Assembly: GCA_003641645.1 (NCBI GenBank)
Contig: QNAZ01000036.1
Span: 1-7,656, forward strand
DNA length: 7,656 bases
Direction of reading: 5' to 3'
From: Thermodesulfobacteriota bacterium
Lineage (GTDB): Bacteria > Desulfobacterota > Thermodesulfobacteria > Thermodesulfobacteriales > Thermodesulfobacteriaceae
In this document: positions 5,588 through 7,656 of the stretch, one piece after another
How the letters are laid out: each line of letters begins with the position of its first letter
Position numbering within the stretch: position 1 is the stretch's first letter
Position numbers and translations under genes: made by a program
Notes under the pieces: generated by a model
Database searches by the model: none
Seen by the model: only the letters and a program-made list of their open reading frames with translations
What the model was told of the DNA's origin: nothing

Positions 5588-7561
5588 ATGGTTGAGAAAC
5601 ATTTTGAAATAATTACAGAATTTAATATTTATGTGTTTTTAATACCACTTTTACCTTTATTAGCAAGTTTTATAACTTTAACTTTTGGAAGAAGGTATTT
5701 TAGAACCAAAGCCCATTTACTTCCTATTTTAGCATTATTTTTCAGTTTTCTTTTATCTATAAAAGTATTAGTAGATGTAATAAACGGAAAGATATTTAGT
5801 TTTGACATATATAGTTGGATGTTCGTTTATGATTTAAAAGTGGGATTAGGATTTCTGGTTGATCCTCTTTCTGCAGCGATGATGACGATGGTTACTTGTG
5901 TATCTTTTCTTATTCATATTTATTCTGTGGGTTATATGAATGGAGATCCTGGATATTATAGATTTTTTGCTTATATTTCTTTATTTGTCTTTTTTATGTT
6001 AATGTTAGTTCTTTGTAATAATTTAGCTCTTCTTTATTTAGGATGGGAAGGAGTTGGTCTTTGTTCTTATTTATTGATTGGTTTTTGGTATCCCAAAAAG
6101 AGTGCTTCTGATGCAGGGAAAAAAGCATTTATAGTTTGTAGATTTGGTGATTTTGGATTTGCTCTTGGTATATTTTTAGCTTTTTATTTTTTAGGAACTG
6201 TATATTATCATGAGATGTTTCAAAAACTTCCAGAAATTTCTAATAAATATATAGAAGTTTTAGGGTATCCGATTCATGTTCCTTTTTTAATTTCATTTCT
6301 TTTATTTTGCGGAGCTATTGGTAAAAGTGCTCAATTTCCACTTCATGTGTGGCTTCCTGATGCTATGGAAGGTCCTACTCCTGTTTCAGCTTTGATTCAT
6401 GCTGCTACTATGGTTACAGCTGGTGTTTTTATGGTATGTAGACTTCATCCTCTTTTTGAATTATCAGACGCTATGTTGTTTATTGTAGCTATAATTGGAG
6501 CTTTTACGTGTTTTATGTCAGCAACCATTGCACCAACACAATTTGATATAAAAAGAGTTATCGCTTATTCTACACTTTCTCAGCTTGGTTACATGTTTAT
6601 GGCTTGCGGAGTAGGAGCTTATATAGCTGGAATGTTTCATCTTCTTACACATGCTTATTTTAAAGCTTTATTGTTTTTAGGGGCTGGAAGTATTATTCAT
6701 CTTTTACATCATGCTCCTGATCCTAACGATTTAAGAATAATGGGTGGGCTTAAAAAATATATGCCAATAACTTTTTGGACGCTTCTTATAGCAAGTTTAT
6801 CTATTTCTGGTATTCCAGGATTTGCTGGATTTTTCAGTAAAGATGAAATTTTGGCACAAGCTTTCTTTTCTAAATACCCTTGGGGTAAATTTATATGGTT
6901 TGTAGGGTGGATAGTAGCTTCTATGACTGCATTTTACACTTTTAGAGTTATTTTTAGAGCTTTTTATGGGGAGTTTAAAGGATGGGAATATGTTCATGGG
7001 AAACCTCATGAATCTCCAAGAGTTATGACTATTCCTCTTATTTTTCTTGCTATAGGGTCTATATTTGCAGGTTGGATAGGAATTCCTGAAATTTTAGGTG
7101 GAAAAAATCATATAGAAAAATTTTTAGAACCCGTATTGGGTCCTCCAAGAACTATTCATCATATTCCACACTCAACTGAATATCTTCTTATGCTTCTTTC
7201 TATAGCTGCTGGGCTTTTTGGAATATTTTTAGCATGGTTAGTTTATATTAAAAAACCAAGCTTAGAAACTTTCTTTTCTAAGAACTTTAGACCAATTTAT
7301 ACATTTCTTTTTAGAAAATGGTATTTTGATGAATTGTATCTTTATACAATTGTTAGACCAACTTTATGGGTTTCAAGAAAAATAATTTGTGGAATTTCAG
7401 ACAATATTATTATAGAAGGTATAGTTAATGGTAGTGCAAGACTTGTGAATATAACTGGAACAGGTTTAAGAATTTTACATACTGGAATTATTAATCATTA
7501 TTCAACTTTTATTTTGATTGGAATATTGGTGTATCTTTTAGTTTATTTATATTTGAAATAG
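5588..7561 (+). CDS. nuoL: NADH-quinone oxidoreductase subunit L (antiporter-like, distal pump)
   Basis: The distal proton-pumping membrane subunit (ND5/MrpA homologue). The 657 residues are full length. The core has about 14 helices, and the C-terminus (from about residue 560) has the long lateral-helix and final-anchor region that NuoM and NuoN lack. Proton-path residues are visible: E154 in LGWEGVGLCSYLLIGFW (151-167), K246 in GAIGKSAQFPLHVWLPDAM (242-260) with H271 in ALIHAATMVTAGVF, and K418-D419 in GFFSKDEIL (414-422). One oddity is AFIVCRFGDFGF (180-191), with C184 where I recall asparagine in most homologues (AFxxNRxGD). The start is ATG 5588 with AAGGGG (5576-5581), six bases upstream, overlapping the end of nuoK. 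The operon order and the lateral helix separate it from an Mrp antiporter subunit. Confidence 0.98.
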   Translation: MVEKHFEIITEFNIYVFLIPLLPLLASFITLTFGRRYFRTKAHLLPILALFFSFLLSIKVLVDVINGKIFSFDIYSWMFVYDLKVGLGFLVDPLSAAMMTMVTCVSFLIHIYSVGYMNGDPGYYRFFAYISLFVFFMLMLVLCNNLALLYLGWEGVGLCSYLLIGFWYPKKSASDAGKKAFIVCRFGDFGFALGIFLAFYFLGTVYYHEMFQKLPEISNKYIEVLGYPIHVPFLISFLLFCGAIGKSAQFPLHVWLPDAMEGPTPVSALIHAATMVTAGVFMVCRLHPLFELSDAMLFIVAIIGAFTCFMSATIAPTQFDIKRVIAYSTLSQLGYMFMACGVGAYIAGMFHLLTHAYFKALLFLGAGSIIHLLHHAPDPNDLRIMGGLKKYMPITFWTLLIASLSISGIPGFAGFFSKDEILAQAFFSKYPWGKFIWFVGWIVASMTAFYTFRVIFRAFYGEFKGWEYVHGKPHESPRVMTIPLIFLAIGSIFAGWIGIPEILGGKNHIEKFLEPVLGPPRTIHHIPHSTEYLLMLLSIAAGLFGIFLAWLVYIKKPSLETFFSKNFRPIYTFLFRKWYFDELYLYTIVRPTLWVSRKIICGISDNIIIEGIVNGSARLVNITGTGLRILHTGIINHYSTFILIGILVYLLVYLYLK

Positions 7562-7568
7562 TTGAGAT

Positions 7569-7575
7569 GGGGGAG
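7569..7575 (+). promoter_or_regulatory. Shine-Dalgarno deciding the nuoM start
   Basis: GGGGGAG lies four bases before ATG 7580. An earlier ATG at 7567-7569 opens a frame that reaches TAA after ten codons, so 7580 is the genuine start. Confidence 0.6.
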
Positions 7576-7579
7576 CACC

Positions 7580-7656
7580 ATGGAATTTTTGTTAAATAAT
7601 CTGCTTTCTTGGATTATTTGGTTTCCTCTTATTGGAATATTAACTATACTTTTTAT
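7580..7656 (+). CDS. nuoM: NADH-quinone oxidoreductase subunit M, N-terminal fragment (runs off the window)
   Basis: This is the first 25 codons of an open frame cut by the window edge. It encodes MEFLLNNLLSWIIWFPLIGI and a further hydrophobic stretch. This is a membrane helix with the Phe-Pro-Leu-x-Gly pattern typical of the first helix of NuoM (ND4 homologue), the middle antiporter-like pump. The assignment rests on this short match and on canonical order, since nuoM follows nuoL in nearly all nuo operons. The spacer to nuoL is 18 bases. nuoN would be expected next. Confidence 0.85.
   Translation, partial: MEFLLNNLLSWIIWFPLIGILTILF

Noticed and set aside
6797..7009. Reverse-strand 70-codon open frame opposite nuoL
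   Set aside because: It is antisense to the conserved FFSKDE region of NuoL, and has no start signal or family resemblance.

Overview
The window is one tightly packed, single-strand operon for a respiratory complex I (Nuo) membrane machine. By eye it is very AT-rich (around 30 % GC). Arginine is written mostly AGA, isoleucine often ATA, and every gene has a purine-rich Shine-Dalgarno of the GGAGG type, so this is a bacterium. AT-richness, AGA preference and a Nuo operon without nuoEFG fit a low-GC thermophilic anaerobe. A Thermodesulfobacterium-like member of the Desulfobacterota is my best guess; low-GC Aquificota or Campylobacterota are alternatives. The taxonomy is inference, not something the sequence proves.

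Layout: positions 1-101 hold at most the last codons of an upstream gene (3-77, uncertain) and a short leader. A 154-residue protein with four [4Fe-4S] sites follows (102-566, HycB/CooF/DmsB-like, with a Lys/Pro-rich tail). Then come nuoA (568-921), nuoB (912-1427), nuoC (1431-1940), nuoD (1965-3194), nuoH (3204-4184), nuoI (4197-4739), nuoJ (4742-5272), nuoK (5282-5584), nuoL (5588-7561) and the first 25 codons of nuoM (7580 to the window edge). nuoN is expected just downstream. No gap between these genes exceeds 24 bases and one pair overlaps. I see no internal terminator, RNA gene, mobile element or CRISPR array.

How they work together: NuoB, C, D and I form the cluster-bearing connecting module. 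Electrons pass through the two NuoI clusters to cluster N2 in NuoB and on to quinone at the NuoB/NuoD/NuoH interface. NuoA, H, J and K form the proximal membrane arm, and NuoL, M (and N) the antiporter-like proton pumps. The NADH-oxidising module NuoE, F, G is missing from its usual place: nuoD is followed directly by nuoH. The operon instead begins with a polyferredoxin. The simplest reading is an 11-subunit complex that accepts electrons from a reduced ferredoxin-type carrier, with the leading Fe-S protein as a candidate dedicated electron-entry partner. That link is inferred from position and cofactor content only.

The chief oddities are this polyferredoxin-nuo pairing, a Lys/Pro-rich divergent segment in NuoD that resembles the tail of the polyferredoxin, and cysteines at unusual places beside conserved motifs in NuoB and NuoL. 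This is mostly a recognisable system with a non-standard electron input, not a wholly new one.
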